Part shown: piece after piece, positions 8,788 to 16,899 of the stretch
How the letters are laid out: each line of letters starts with the position of its first letter
Position numbering within the stretch: position 1 is the stretch's first letter
DNA from: an uncultured Lachnospiraceae bacterium
Lineage (GTDB): Bacteria; Bacillota; Clostridia; Lachnospirales; Lachnospiraceae
Assembly: GCA_947177165.1 (NCBI GenBank)
Contig: CAMWTP010000017.1
Span: 23,635 to 87,634, forward strand
Length of the DNA stretch: 64,000 nt
Reading direction: 5' to 3'
The notes under the pieces: model-generated
What the model was told of the DNA's origin: nothing
Database searches by the model: none
What the model saw: only the letters and a program-made list of their open reading frames with translations
Program-made: the position numbers and the translations under genes

Positions 8788-9561
8788 TCAAAGCTGAAAT
8801 AATCTTTCCGTATTTTTCCTTGCATTTTCCACTAAGGTATCCTCAGAAACTTTCATATATTTCGCAAGCTCTCCCGCGACGTACACGATATTCTGCGGTG
8901 TGTTCGTCCTGTCAAGTCCCGGCACATTCCGCGGAGTGAGATATGGTGCATCGGTCTCGATCAATATGCGGTCTAACGGAATAAGGTGTACTGCCTCGCG
9001 CAGTTCTTTCGCACGCCGGTCATCGCAGATCCATCCGGTAATTCCGATAGAAAATCCCATGGAAAGGTATCTGTCCAATGTTTCTTTATCACCCGTAAAA
9101 CAGTGCACTACAGACTTTTCGCAAATCTTCTGGTGTTTCTTAAATCTTTTCACAAAGTCCTCCGCGGCACTGCGCTCATGCAAAAATAAAGGTTTATTCA
9201 GCTTTTCTGCGAGTACAATATGTTTCTCCAGACACCGGATCTGATTCTCTCTGGCAGAGAACATTCTGTCGTAGTCCAGTCCGCACTCGCCGACTGCAAC
9301 GATCTTTTTATTTTCAGATATGATCTTCTCTATCCTTGCAAAATCTTCCTGCGAAGCCCTGTCCGCATTGTGCGGATGAATCCCGGCTGTGCCGTAGGCA
9401 TCATGTGTCCTTATGAACTTGTCAATCTTTTGATTCTCCTTGGGATCTGTGCCTGTCAAAATACAACACACGCCGTTGTCTCTGGCATCCTGAATCACTT
9501 TTTCCGGGTCAGGGAACTGCTTGCAGAACAAATTTAACCCGATATCGTAATATTTTATCAT
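8788..9561 (-). CDS. tatD: TatD-family metal-dependent hydrolase/DNase
   Basis: The 257-residue protein matches the TatD TIM-barrel family. The first motif is DIGLNL, as in true TatD rather than the DTHCHL of the YcfH branch. Metal ligands follow in GIHPHN, VGECGLDY, FLHER and VVHCFTG, and the final ETDAPYLTP is present. TatD enzymes are Mg2+-dependent 3'-5' exonucleases linked to DNA repair and DNA turnover. The gene appears monocistronic, about 100 bases after the ArsA-like gene that precedes it in transcription order. Length and motifs are complete. Confidence 0.9.
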   Translation of the reverse strand: MIKYYDIGLNLFCKQFPDPEKVIQDARDNGVCCILTGTDPKENQKIDKFIRTHDAYGTAGIHPHNADRASQEDFARIEKIISENKKIVAVGECGLDYDRMFSARENQIRCLEKHIVLAEKLNKPLFLHERSAAEDFVKRFKKHQKICEKSVVHCFTGDKETLDRYLSMGFSIGITGWICDDRRAKELREAVHLIPLDRILIETDAPYLTPRNVPGLDRTNTPQNIVYVAGELAKYMKVSEDTLVENARKNTERLFQL

Positions 9562-9665
9562 CTCAAATACCTCTTTTCACAAAATCTATTCACAACCTGA
9601 ATTGCTTTCATTATACAATATCATCTGCAGCGCAGCAACCTTCACAATGTATTTTGCAAAACGCA

Positions 9666-10856
9666 TCACCTGTAATCAAACCGGATATTCAAATACCCCT
9701 CCTCAAATTTTGCACCGGCTGCCTCCATTCCAACAAACTCTGGCGGTATCGGAAATCTGCGGGTTTCGTTTCGCACGCCCACCAGCAGTTCATCTTTCTC
9801 CTGCTCAAGCCGAAGCTCTTCTTTGTCGGCAAACGGCAGATAGATTCTGAGGCTTTTTTCCTCCGCGTTCACTTCATATATTTTCCGCTGAAACAGCACA
9901 TCGTTGGGATTACATACGCAAAAAATCTGCTCTCCCAGACGCTCCAGCATCTCCAAAGTGCGCAGCTCGCACTGCTGCAGCTCCACATAAAAGCGGGGTA
10001 CTTCACTGAAACTTTCCGCTATTTCCCGCAAAGCTTCCTCCTGCATCTGCATCCATTTGCTAAAATATCCCTCCATCGCCCGCTGGGGATAAATATGATT
10101 TACGATCACTGCATCCACATTATAATGATACAGGTACAGGCAGGTAAAATTGCGCTTCGCCTCGCTGATCACAATCTTCTCCGGCGTCGTGACCACGCGC
10201 AGGCTCACAATCTCCTTGTCCAGCAAAAGCGCCTGCAGACGCTTCATCCGCTCCATCAGGAACTCAATGTCATCAAACACACTGTCCTTTGGCATGGGAA
10301 CCTTCATCGTCTTCTCGATGACTCTGCCGACTGTCCTGGTCGCTGTCCGCTCAATTGGAAGAATCCTTTTCACAAAACCCGACAGACGCTCGGGATATTT
10401 CAGAAGGGACAAGGTCTCCCCCGTGGGCGCACAATCCACGACAATCGTGTCATAAGCCTGCGAGGTACAATTTATTGTATCATAGACACCACTCTCATAC
10501 ACATCCAATATCTTAAACATGGAAAAGAGTTCTTCCAGTCCTGGAAATACCAATAACTCCTCCGCTTCAATTCCTCCCCCGCCTCTAGCAGTGAGCAGCT
10601 GTCTGATATAATCCTTTAAATTTCCCCAGCTCTTCTCGCTCTCATACACGGTGTCGATTTCCACTGCGTAGAGATTCTCTGTAATTTTCACCGGTTCTTT
10701 CCCGACTTTCTGGTCAAAGGAATCCCCCAGACTGTGCGCCTGGTCTGTGCTCATTATAAGCACCTTCTTTCCGTCTTTTGCTATCTTTGACGCGGTCGCT
10801 GCCGCCATACTGGTCTTCCCCACGCCGCCTTTTCCTGTATAGATAATAATCCTCAT
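9666..10856 (-). CDS. ArsA/GET3-type ATPase with HSP20-like tail (second copy)
   Basis: The 396-residue protein opens with the deviant P-loop GKGGVGKTS (residues 7-15), followed by STDQAHSLGDSFD (A-loop/switch I) and VVDCAPTGETLSLL (switch II), all ArsA/Get3 signatures. The last 70 residues, with LRIYLPFADKEELRL and ending in a small beta fold, match the HSP20-like domain attached to many bacterial ArsA homologues. It has one ATPase domain, unlike the double ArsA of arsenite pumps, and no arsB, arsC, arsD or arsR lies nearby, so arsenic resistance should not be assumed. The ATG at 10856 follows a GGGGGG site. It is 16 bases after the small ORF and is the last gene of the operon. Confidence 0.85.
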   Translation of the reverse strand: MRIIIYTGKGGVGKTSMAAATASKIAKDGKKVLIMSTDQAHSLGDSFDQKVGKEPVKITENLYAVEIDTVYESEKSWGNLKDYIRQLLTARGGGGIEAEELLVFPGLEELFSMFKILDVYESGVYDTINCTSQAYDTIVVDCAPTGETLSLLKYPERLSGFVKRILPIERTATRTVGRVIEKTMKVPMPKDSVFDDIEFLMERMKRLQALLLDKEIVSLRVVTTPEKIVISEAKRNFTCLYLYHYNVDAVIVNHIYPQRAMEGYFSKWMQMQEEALREIAESFSEVPRFYVELQQCELRTLEMLERLGEQIFCVCNPNDVLFQRKIYEVNAEEKSLRIYLPFADKEELRLEQEKDELLVGVRNETRRFPIPPEFVGMEAAGAKFEEGYLNIRFDYR

Positions 10857-10872
10857 CGTCCGCCCCCCTGTT

Positions 10873-11103
10873 TTATACAATGTCAACTTTCTTCACTTCC
10901 GGTTCTTTCTTATCATCCGGCTCACTGTCCTCGCATTTCCTGTATTCTTTCACCACATCTGCTGCGATTTCTACCGCCATCATTTTCAGTTCCTTTTCAA
11001 TCACATCCAAGTGCCTGCCCACCTTTTCCGGAAACAGGGCATATATGGCCTTTCTCTGATATTCTCCTGCCGTTTTCAGTCGATTCAATATTTCCCTATT
11101 CAT
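10873..11103 (-). CDS. Small charged helical protein between two ArsA-like genes
   Basis: This 76-residue product starts at the ATG at 11103, which overlaps the end of the upstream ArsA-like gene by 8 bases, implying translational coupling. The sequence is mostly amphipathic helix (YQRKAIYALFPEKVGRHL, then IEKELKMMAVEIAADVVKEY) with an acidic/lysine-rich tail. No known domain is recognised. Its fixed place between two ATPases suggests a partner or regulator of them. Confidence 0.75.
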   Translation of the reverse strand: MNREILNRLKTAGEYQRKAIYALFPEKVGRHLDVIEKELKMMAVEIAADVVKEYRKCEDSEPDDKKEPEVKKVDIV

Positions 11104-12274
11104 TTTCACCGTTTCCTTTCTCAAACTGGATACACAGTATTCCGCCTTCAAACTTTGCACCTGTCACCGTATAACTGCGGAGTATGTTGGGAAGCGGAAT
11201 GCTGCGCTTGAAGTTTCCTGTCTTAATCACAAGATCCGCCGCTGCCTGGTACAAGTCGATATCTTTCTTGTCTGCGCAGGGCAGAAAAACCTTTAACTGG
11301 TATCCCGCTTCCGTCTGTTCAAAACACTCCCGCTCCGTGATGTTCCTCACTGCAAATATGTCCTTATCCGCCAATACATCCTCCACAATTCTCCGAATGG
11401 CCTTCTCCCCCCTGAGTTCCTCGTCATACCACGGGATTTCATAAACTGTCAGGGCGGCAAAACTCTCTTTGATACAGGCGATATATTCCTTTTGAATGGC
11501 AATCCACTGCGTAAAAAAACCATTGTCCAGGTCCTGCGGCAGAATCCTGTTGATATAGATTCCGTCGACATTGAAATTGTAGAGATTCAGGTACATATAA
11601 TTGCGTTTCGTCTCCTCCACTACCATTTTTTCCGGCGTTGTCACAATTCTCACGCTGGTGACGGCACGGTTTTTCAACAGTTCCTGCAGCTCCACCAATT
11701 TCACAAACATCTTCTCGATCTCATTCATGGCAGTTCTGTTGGGCATCTCAATCTGAAACGCTGCTTTGGAAACAGGCGCCAACACCCGCACGGCCACCTT
11801 TCCAATCGGGAAAAATTTTTCCATATACCACGAAAGCAGCTCGGGAAATTTTAACAGGGACAAAGTCTCGCCCGTGGGTGCACAGTCCACGATGATTCTC
11901 TCATAATCCTCTTTGCGATAAATGTCCGCAATCTTGAGCAGGGAAAACAGTTCCTCCATCCCTGGTATCATTCCCAGATTCTGCATACTGCCCTCCTCCG
12001 TCTCCGGGAAAAGACTGGCAAGATAACACATAACAGCAGTAAAATCATGCTCCATCACATACTCTGGGTCAATCTCATAAAGATCCAGATTGGGTGATAT
12101 TGTTTCCGCCTCCTTTCCCAGCCTGTGCTCAAAGATGTCACCCAGATTATGCGCCATGTCGGTGCTCACGAGGAGGGTTTTCTTTCCTTCCTCCGCACTT
12201 TTGACAGCGTGAGCCGCCGCGACACTGCTCTTCCCAACACCGCCTTTGCCTGTAAAGATATAAATTCTTTTCAT
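11096..12274 (-). CDS. ArsA/GET3-type ATPase with HSP20-like tail (first copy)
   Basis: The 392-residue protein has the P-loop GKGGVGKSS near its start, STDMAHNLGDIFEH as switch I, and IVDCAPTGETLSLL as switch II. Its C-terminal HSP20-like domain contains YQLKVFLPCADKKDIDL. It is a diverged paralogue of the gene downstream, with the same architecture. Get3/ArsA ATPases work as dimers, so a heterodimer is possible. The ATG at 12274 is chosen because GGAGG lies six bases upstream; the longer frame adds 17 unlikely residues. It is the first ATPase gene of the operon, downstream of a MarR regulator and a repeat-containing leader. Confidence 0.87.
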   Translation of the reverse strand: MKRIYIFTGKGGVGKSSVAAAHAVKSAEEGKKTLLVSTDMAHNLGDIFEHRLGKEAETISPNLDLYEIDPEYVMEHDFTAVMCYLASLFPETEEGSMQNLGMIPGMEELFSLLKIADIYRKEDYERIIVDCAPTGETLSLLKFPELLSWYMEKFFPIGKVAVRVLAPVSKAAFQIEMPNRTAMNEIEKMFVKLVELQELLKNRAVTSVRIVTTPEKMVVEETKRNYMYLNLYNFNVDGIYINRILPQDLDNGFFTQWIAIQKEYIACIKESFAALTVYEIPWYDEELRGEKAIRRIVEDVLADKDIFAVRNITERECFEQTEAGYQLKVFLPCADKKDIDLYQAAADLVIKTGNFKRSIPLPNILRSYTVTGAKFEGGILCIQFEKGNGENE

Positions 12275-12332
12275 GTTATCCTCCATTCCTTTTCTGTTGT
12301 TATATGGTTCCTGCATCCTACGCACAAATGTA

Positions 12333-12430
12333 CCGGGCTGCCAAAATCATTCTTTAGCCGAATAGTTCTTTAATCAAATAGTTCTTTTCTCGAAGTATTT
12401 GTTCTGTTTTAGGCAGCCCGACGGCTGCCT
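12333..12430 (-). promoter_or_regulatory. Repeat-bearing leader of the ArsA operon
   Basis: Three direct 16-base units lie at 12346-12361, 12362-12377 and 12378-12393; each begins AT(C/A)(A/G)TTCTTT and ends with six variable bases. They are flanked by CGGGCTGCC (12333-12341) and GGCAGCCCG (12413-12421), which are inverse complements. The second element also pairs locally with GGCTGCC (12424-12430), giving two mutually exclusive hairpins. The region sits between the MarR gene and the first ArsA-like gene. I infer an operator array and/or attenuator. Confidence 0.5.
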
Positions 12431-12439
12431 GATAACATT

Positions 12440-12949
12440 TTACTCAATTATAATCTTGCGCACTTTTCTCGGAGTCTTCTCTTTCCCGTTCTCCTGTCTC
12501 AGGATTTCCATAATCTTGGAAGTCATTTTATAAAAGAGCTCCATCTCTTCTTTGGTGAAGGAACCCATAACTTTCAAGCCATAGGAAACAAGCTCTCTGA
12601 TCAGGGCCTCAAACTGCTCCATTCCCTTTTCACTGAATCCAATATTGACGACTCTCTTATCCTCCTCAGAGCGGGTCCGCACCACCAAACCATTCCGCTC
12701 CATGCGGCTGATAATTCCCGTTGCCGTATTCAGCGGCACATGAATATAATCCGCTATCTCGGTCATATTCACTTCGCTCTTTTGATAGAGCAGCCAAAAT
12801 ATAAAAACTTCATTCTTTGAACAATTCAGAAAGATATTTTCCCACAGATCGGAGGACAGCAGTTCCCGCACTTCCTCTATATAGTCTGTTATCATCCGGG
12901 AAAATTCTTCTGTTAATCCGTACTCTTCCAGCCTCATCATTCCATCCAC
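12440..12949 (-). CDS. MarR-family transcriptional regulator
   Basis: The 169-residue protein has a winged-helix core at about residues 40-125: NEVFIFWLLYQKSEVNM, then ADYIHVPLNTATGIISRME for the recognition helix, and RSEEDKRVVNIGFSEKG for the wing. MarR proteins bind short inverted repeats and respond to small ligands or oxidants. It lies 165 bases upstream of two ArsA-like ATPase genes on the same strand and probably controls them. Three in-frame ATGs fall within the first five codons, so the exact start is uncertain. The last 20 residues are a basic tail. Confidence 0.88.
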   Translation of the reverse strand: MDGMMRLEEYGLTEEFSRMITDYIEEVRELLSSDLWENIFLNCSKNEVFIFWLLYQKSEVNMTEIADYIHVPLNTATGIISRMERNGLVVRTRSEEDKRVVNIGFSEKGMEQFEALIRELVSYGLKVMGSFTKEEMELFYKMTSKIMEILRQENGKEKTPRKVRKIIIE

Positions 12950-13001
12950 TCATTGAACCGAATAAAAATTTGCAAATTACTTCGCGCTTCGAATTATATT
13001 T

Positions 13002-13030
13002 ATCCTACTACAGAAATATGATCTTGTCAA
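13002..13030 (-). promoter_or_regulatory. Promoter of the MarR gene
   Basis: On the minus strand TTGACA (13030-13025) and TAGGAT (13007-13002) are separated by 17 bases. Just downstream is a segment with CTTCG/TTCGAA half sites (about 12980-12994) that could be an autoregulatory operator. Confidence 0.5.
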
Positions 13031-13088
13031 TAGCGCAATGATTCCCGCTTCATATGCGGATGTCTGAACAACAGCACCCTGCAGCCCC

Positions 13089-14507
13089 TCACGCAATATT
13101 CAGCAGCCTGATCAGCAAAACCCATGTCAATCCATAATACGCAACAACTGCAACCAGATCATTGACTGTTGTGATAAGCGGTCCCGATGCAACAGCGGGA
13201 TCTATGTTGATCTTGTGAAAAAACATCGGAACCAGGGTGCCGACCATACTGGATATGACCATGGAAACCAGCAGTGCAAAGCCGACACAACCCGAAATCA
13301 TAAAGGCGTTTCCCACGGGATTGTGCTTCAGCAGACAGATGTACAGCCCGATAAAAAGCACTGCCATGATTCCAAGAAAAAGCCCGTTTGCAAACCCAAC
13401 CCGCATTTCCTTGAATACAAGACCTGCCTTCTGTGCACCTGTCAGATTTTCATCCATCAGTACGCGGATCGTAACAGCAAGTGACTGTGTGCCGACATTT
13501 CCAGCCATGTCAAGTATCAGCGATTGAAAACAGATCACAATCGGCAGAACTGCGACGACCGTCTCAAAGATGCCTACAACAGAGGACACGCCCAGCCCCA
13601 GAAACAGCAGGACAATCAGCCATGGCAGACGTTTTTTCATACTCTGCAGCGTCGTCTCGTTCAAGTCTTCCTCAGCGGTCAGACCGGCAAGCTTTGCATA
13701 GTCATCGCCCAGTTCATCGTCAACCACATCGACGATATCCTGTGCCGTAATAATTCCTATAATCTGACTCTGACTGTTTACAATCGGAATGGAATCCTCC
13801 GCATAATCCCTGATGCGCTCAATGCAGTCGCCAATCTTATCATGGGCATACACGTAAGGATACGATGTGACAATCAGATTCTCAAGCACATCGCCTTCTC
13901 TCGCCGTGATCAGATCCTTCAAGTCTATCGCTCCATAAAAACGGCCCTCGCCGTCCGTCACATAAATAGTGGAAATGTTATCATTCTCCCCTGCCTGGCG
14001 AATCAGATCGCGCATCGCCTGACGAATTGTCATCGTATTCTGAATGACGATAAAATTCGTGGTCATCCTGCTTCCAATCTCATCCTCCTCATAAGAGAGA
14101 ATCAGCTGCACATCCCGGCTCGACTCATCGTCCATCAGCCGAACCACCTGCGCCTGTGTGGAATCATCCATCTCCTCCAGGACATCGACTGCGTCATCAG
14201 AGTCCATGTGGGAGATTACCTTTGCTACATTTTCCAGTTTCAATTCTTTCAGGTATTTGTCGACATCCTCAATATAAGCAAACACCTCGGATACCTTCTG
14301 CGCGCCAAGTATCGGATACAGCCTTTGTCTCTCAGCCTCTGTCAACTGTTCCAGTGCCCCGGCTATATCATTGTCATGATAATCGGATATCTGGTCCAAC
14401 AGTTCTTCGCTGCCGAGAGGACTGCGCATAATCCCCAACAATTCCGCAACAAAATCCGGTTCTTTTAAAATCGTTTTTCCATTTTCCTTCCAATTTTCTC
14501 TTTCCAT
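13089..14507 (-). CDS. mgtE: Magnesium transporter MgtE
   Basis: The 472-residue protein has the standard MgtE plan. The N-terminal superhelical domain (about 20-145) contains MDSDDAVDVLEEMDD. Two CBS domains follow (about 150-270; the second contains IPIVNSQSQIIGIIT). Five membrane segments (from about 290) include the DMAGNVGTQSLAV and VASGPLITTVNDLV pore motifs. MgtE is a Mg2+ channel gated closed by Mg2+ bound in the cytosolic domains. The family also includes Co2+-permeable members. GGAGG precedes the ATG. A short ORF with a consensus promoter lies upstream on the same strand and may form a leader. Confidence 0.95.
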   Translation of the reverse strand: MERENWKENGKTILKEPDFVAELLGIMRSPLGSEELLDQISDYHDNDIAGALEQLTEAERQRLYPILGAQKVSEVFAYIEDVDKYLKELKLENVAKVISHMDSDDAVDVLEEMDDSTQAQVVRLMDDESSRDVQLILSYEEDEIGSRMTTNFIVIQNTMTIRQAMRDLIRQAGENDNISTIYVTDGEGRFYGAIDLKDLITAREGDVLENLIVTSYPYVYAHDKIGDCIERIRDYAEDSIPIVNSQSQIIGIITAQDIVDVVDDELGDDYAKLAGLTAEEDLNETTLQSMKKRLPWLIVLLFLGLGVSSVVGIFETVVAVLPIVICFQSLILDMAGNVGTQSLAVTIRVLMDENLTGAQKAGLVFKEMRVGFANGLFLGIMAVLFIGLYICLLKHNPVGNAFMISGCVGFALLVSMVISSMVGTLVPMFFHKINIDPAVASGPLITTVNDLVAVVAYYGLTWVLLIRLLNIA

Positions 14508-14548
14508 ATTCTGCCTCCTGTCCTTACCATCTTTCCGCCAAAAAGGCG

Positions 14549-14605
14549 CAAAAAAACACCGCTCCTGTTACCAATTGTATCGTATAGGAAATCAGATGCG
14601 GCGGT
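14549..14605 (-). terminator. Possible terminator between mini-gene and mgtE
   Basis: On the minus strand ACCGC (14605-14601) and TTCCT can pair with AGGA and GCGGT (14562-14558), followed by G and seven Ts (14556-14550). One strand has an 11-base bulge, so the hairpin is weak. It could end mini-gene transcription or attenuate mgtE. Confidence 0.35.
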
Positions 14606-14621
14606 AAATGGGCAATATGGA

Positions 14622-14726
14622 TTAAGACGCAGTCTCCGAGGTAAAGCTTATGGCAGACTGCGCCAATACGTTATCGTTTATACCGCCGCAAATATTACTT
14701 CGCCCTGTACGATCGCAACTGTCCAT
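14622..14726 (-). CDS. 34-residue mini-gene with strong promoter, upstream of mgtE
   Basis: The ORF starts at ATG 14726 behind a textbook TTGGAGGTGAATTT ribosome site and a perfect-consensus promoter. It encodes a polar peptide starting MDSCDRTGRSNICGGIND with cysteines at 4 and 13 and ending in a Ser/Thr-rich FTSETAS. The last codons form the distal arm of a hairpin (GCGCAGTCT with AGACTGCG), so a ribosome reaching the stop would melt it. No family is recognised. It may be a leader peptide for mgtE or an independent small protein. Confidence 0.5.
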   Translation of the reverse strand: MDSCDRTGRSNICGGINDNVLAQSAISFTSETAS

Positions 14727-14757
14727 AAATTCACCTCCAATCAACTGTTCTGGTAAA

Positions 14758-14786
14758 ATTATAAGCCTTAAAAGATATCTTGTCAA
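14758..14786 (-). promoter_or_regulatory. Perfect consensus promoter
   Basis: On the minus strand TTGACA (14786-14781), exactly 17 bases, then TATAAT (14763-14758). The mini-gene start codon lies 31 bases downstream of the -10 box. It should drive the mini-gene and possibly mgtE. Confidence 0.8.
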
Positions 14787-14796
14787 ATTAATTCTG

Positions 14797-15033
14797 CTAC
14801 TCCATACTGATTCCAGCAAAATCAATTTCAAGACCTTCGTATATTCCAGCTTTTACTTTATCCGAAAAAGTATATTCCTCAAAAGTATCATGTTCAAAAT
14901 TGTAAACGGTAACACGCAGCTTCATCGGGTCGACAATCCAATACTCCCTGACATTTGCCATGCGATACTTGAAGAATTTCTTGTTATAAGGACGGCTTGA
15001 AGGCGATACAATTTCTATAACGGTATCGATGCA
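14797..15033 (-). pseudogene. Uma2-family (DUF820) nuclease remnant, C-terminal part
   Basis: About 78 codons are open on the minus strand and read IEIVSPSSRPYNKK, VREYWIVDPMKL and ending GIYEGLEIDFAGISME. These match the second half of Uma2-family PD-(D/E)XK proteins (EVxSPS, then EYWIVDP). An in-frame stop sits at 15036-15034, and the N-terminal half, including any start codon, is absent. The stretch 14797-15033 is therefore a decayed relic. Confidence 0.7.
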
Positions 15034-15181
15034 TTAGTAAATTGTAACCAAATTGTATGTGCAATTTGCCATATTTTTCATTTATTTTTTGTTCAATGTT
15101 CTATTTTTGCAAAAATTAAATGGAATATGTTTATGAATATGATATAATAAAACTATCTTATGAGCAGGGGTGCAACTACAA

Positions 15182-16816
15182 ATGAATAAACGCAGCATGA
15201 AAAAAAATAATATTTTATATATTGTGGCTTGTATTGCCATTTTCATATTTCTGATTGTCATCCTTTTTTATGACAGGTCAACCGATACCCGTCAGCAGCA
15301 GTCCGCCTATGCAGTCTCACAGTGGACAGACTACAGGACTACTTTCAATATGAAAAAAACGATTATTTCAGGCACGATTACCGTTGATCCTTCTGTCGGC
15401 GATGTACTTGCTTTTTATACAATCCACCAGAATGTCAGGTTTTATGTCAATGACCAGCTCATTTATGAATATCCCGTTGCCAACAACAATCCCTTATCAG
15501 ATTCTCCGGGATACTGCTGGAACTTCATCAATCTGCCCTGGAACGCCAACGATATTGAAATTATTATTTCCAGCCCATACCCATCCTACTTAAGGAATGT
15601 CCCGGCTATTTACATCGGAAATAATTTCTCTCTCCCCGCTCATATTATAACAAAGGATATTCTTCCCTTTGCACTCTGCATTATCATGCTTGTGCTGGGT
15701 ACTGTGCTGGTATCGTTCCATTTGTTTATTTCGCGCAATATCAATACAAGCGGAAAACTGTTGAAGCTGGGAATTTTTTCCATATTTTTATCCATATGGT
15801 CCATCAATGAATGCAGCCTGACCACTCTGCTTCTGAAGAACAATCTGGTGACATCCTACCTGTCTTTCCTGTCGTTGATGCTGCTCGCCTGTCCGTTTGC
15901 CATGTTTGTTCAGACGTTTTATGAGGACGAGAGTCCGATATGGAACTGGTTTTATCAGATGAATCTCGCACAGATTTTTATTTGTATGCTGCTTGCAGTT
16001 ACCGGCATTGCGGATCTGAGAGAGTCTATCTGGACTACCCACATCATGATGGCCACCCTTGCAGTTATTATTATAATACAGTCCTACCGCCTTCTCAAAA
16101 ACGGAGTGCATTCCCGCACTGTGAAGGTTCACATCACATGTATCATAATCTGTGTTGTAACCCTCATGCTGGATATGTTTGGGTTTTACTCCGGCAGCTG
16201 GGACGGAAACACATTTGGACGCCTGGGTTTCCTCACCTATATCGTTGCACTGGGCATCTCCTCCGCAAGGGAAACCACTTCGCTCATGAAAATGGGACAG
16301 GAAGCAAACGCTTACCAGACACTTGCCTACACAGATCAGATGACCAACATGAACAATCGCACCTGCTTTAATGTAGACTTTGCCAAATTATCTGAGAATC
16401 CTGAAGATATTGCTGTGATTGATTTTGACCTCAACAATTTGAAACATGTAAACGATACCTTTGGCCACAGTGCCGGGGACCTGTACATAAAGAGCTGCGC
16501 TACCATCATTTATGAAATTTTCAATGGAATCGGAAAGTGTTACAGAGTCGGCGGCGACGAGTTTGTTGCGCTGATTGAAAAGGCTTCTTCAATCGACATG
16601 ACACACTATATGGCCATGCTTGAGTCGAGCGTCGATGCCTCAAACCGCGAAAATAAGGATTCTAAAATGAAAATGCAGATCGCATACGGCTGCGCCGTTT
16701 ATGACCCCGGTGCAGACAAGAATCTGGAGGATACCTACAACAGGGCTGATAAGATTATGTACGCAAACAAAAAAGAGAAAAAAGAAAGACAAAAATATGA
16801 GCGTCAATCCTTTTAA
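15182..16816 (+). CDS. Membrane diguanylate cyclase (GGDEF)
   Basis: The 544-residue protein has a first membrane segment (about 12-32), an extracytoplasmic beta-rich domain (about 35-165), then a run of seven hydrophobic segments (about 170-370) resembling 7TMR-DISM receptors. A GGDEF domain follows from about residue 390, with the intact signature GGDEF at 457-461 and DFDLNNLKHVNDTFGH upstream. The RxxD inhibitory site is absent five residues before GGDEF (the sequence reads GKCYRV). It should make c-di-GMP in response to an external signal. A TATAAT at 15143-15148 precedes it, and AGGGG lies 11 bases before the ATG. Confidence 0.92.
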   Translation: MNKRSMKKNNILYIVACIAIFIFLIVILFYDRSTDTRQQQSAYAVSQWTDYRTTFNMKKTIISGTITVDPSVGDVLAFYTIHQNVRFYVNDQLIYEYPVANNNPLSDSPGYCWNFINLPWNANDIEIIISSPYPSYLRNVPAIYIGNNFSLPAHIITKDILPFALCIIMLVLGTVLVSFHLFISRNINTSGKLLKLGIFSIFLSIWSINECSLTTLLLKNNLVTSYLSFLSLMLLACPFAMFVQTFYEDESPIWNWFYQMNLAQIFICMLLAVTGIADLRESIWTTHIMMATLAVIIIIQSYRLLKNGVHSRTVKVHITCIIICVVTLMLDMFGFYSGSWDGNTFGRLGFLTYIVALGISSARETTSLMKMGQEANAYQTLAYTDQMTNMNNRTCFNVDFAKLSENPEDIAVIDFDLNNLKHVNDTFGHSAGDLYIKSCATIIYEIFNGIGKCYRVGGDEFVALIEKASSIDMTHYMAMLESSVDASNRENKDSKMKMQIAYGCAVYDPGADKNLEDTYNRADKIMYANKKEKKERQKYERQSF

Positions 16817-16861
16817 AATCAAAAAAAGCAGTTGCCATTATCACAACTGCTTTTTTTGATT
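16817..16861. terminator. Bidirectional intrinsic terminator
   Basis: AATCAAAAAAAGCAGTTG and CAACTGCTTTTTTTGATT form a perfect stem with a seven-base loop, flanked by A and T runs. It serves the cyclase gene and the convergent FliD-like gene. Confidence 0.93.
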
Positions 16862-16899
16862 AGGAATTATTTTTAGGATTATTTAGGAGCTTCTTTATA

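Noticed and set aside
9666..12274. Arsenical resistance operon
   Set aside because: Only ArsA-like ATPases are present; there is no arsenite efflux, reductase or ArsR gene, and the architecture is of the HSP20-tailed type.
14508..14790. M-box riboswitch upstream of mgtE
   Set aside because: I could not recognise M-box conserved segments, and the space is occupied by a translated-looking mini-gene.
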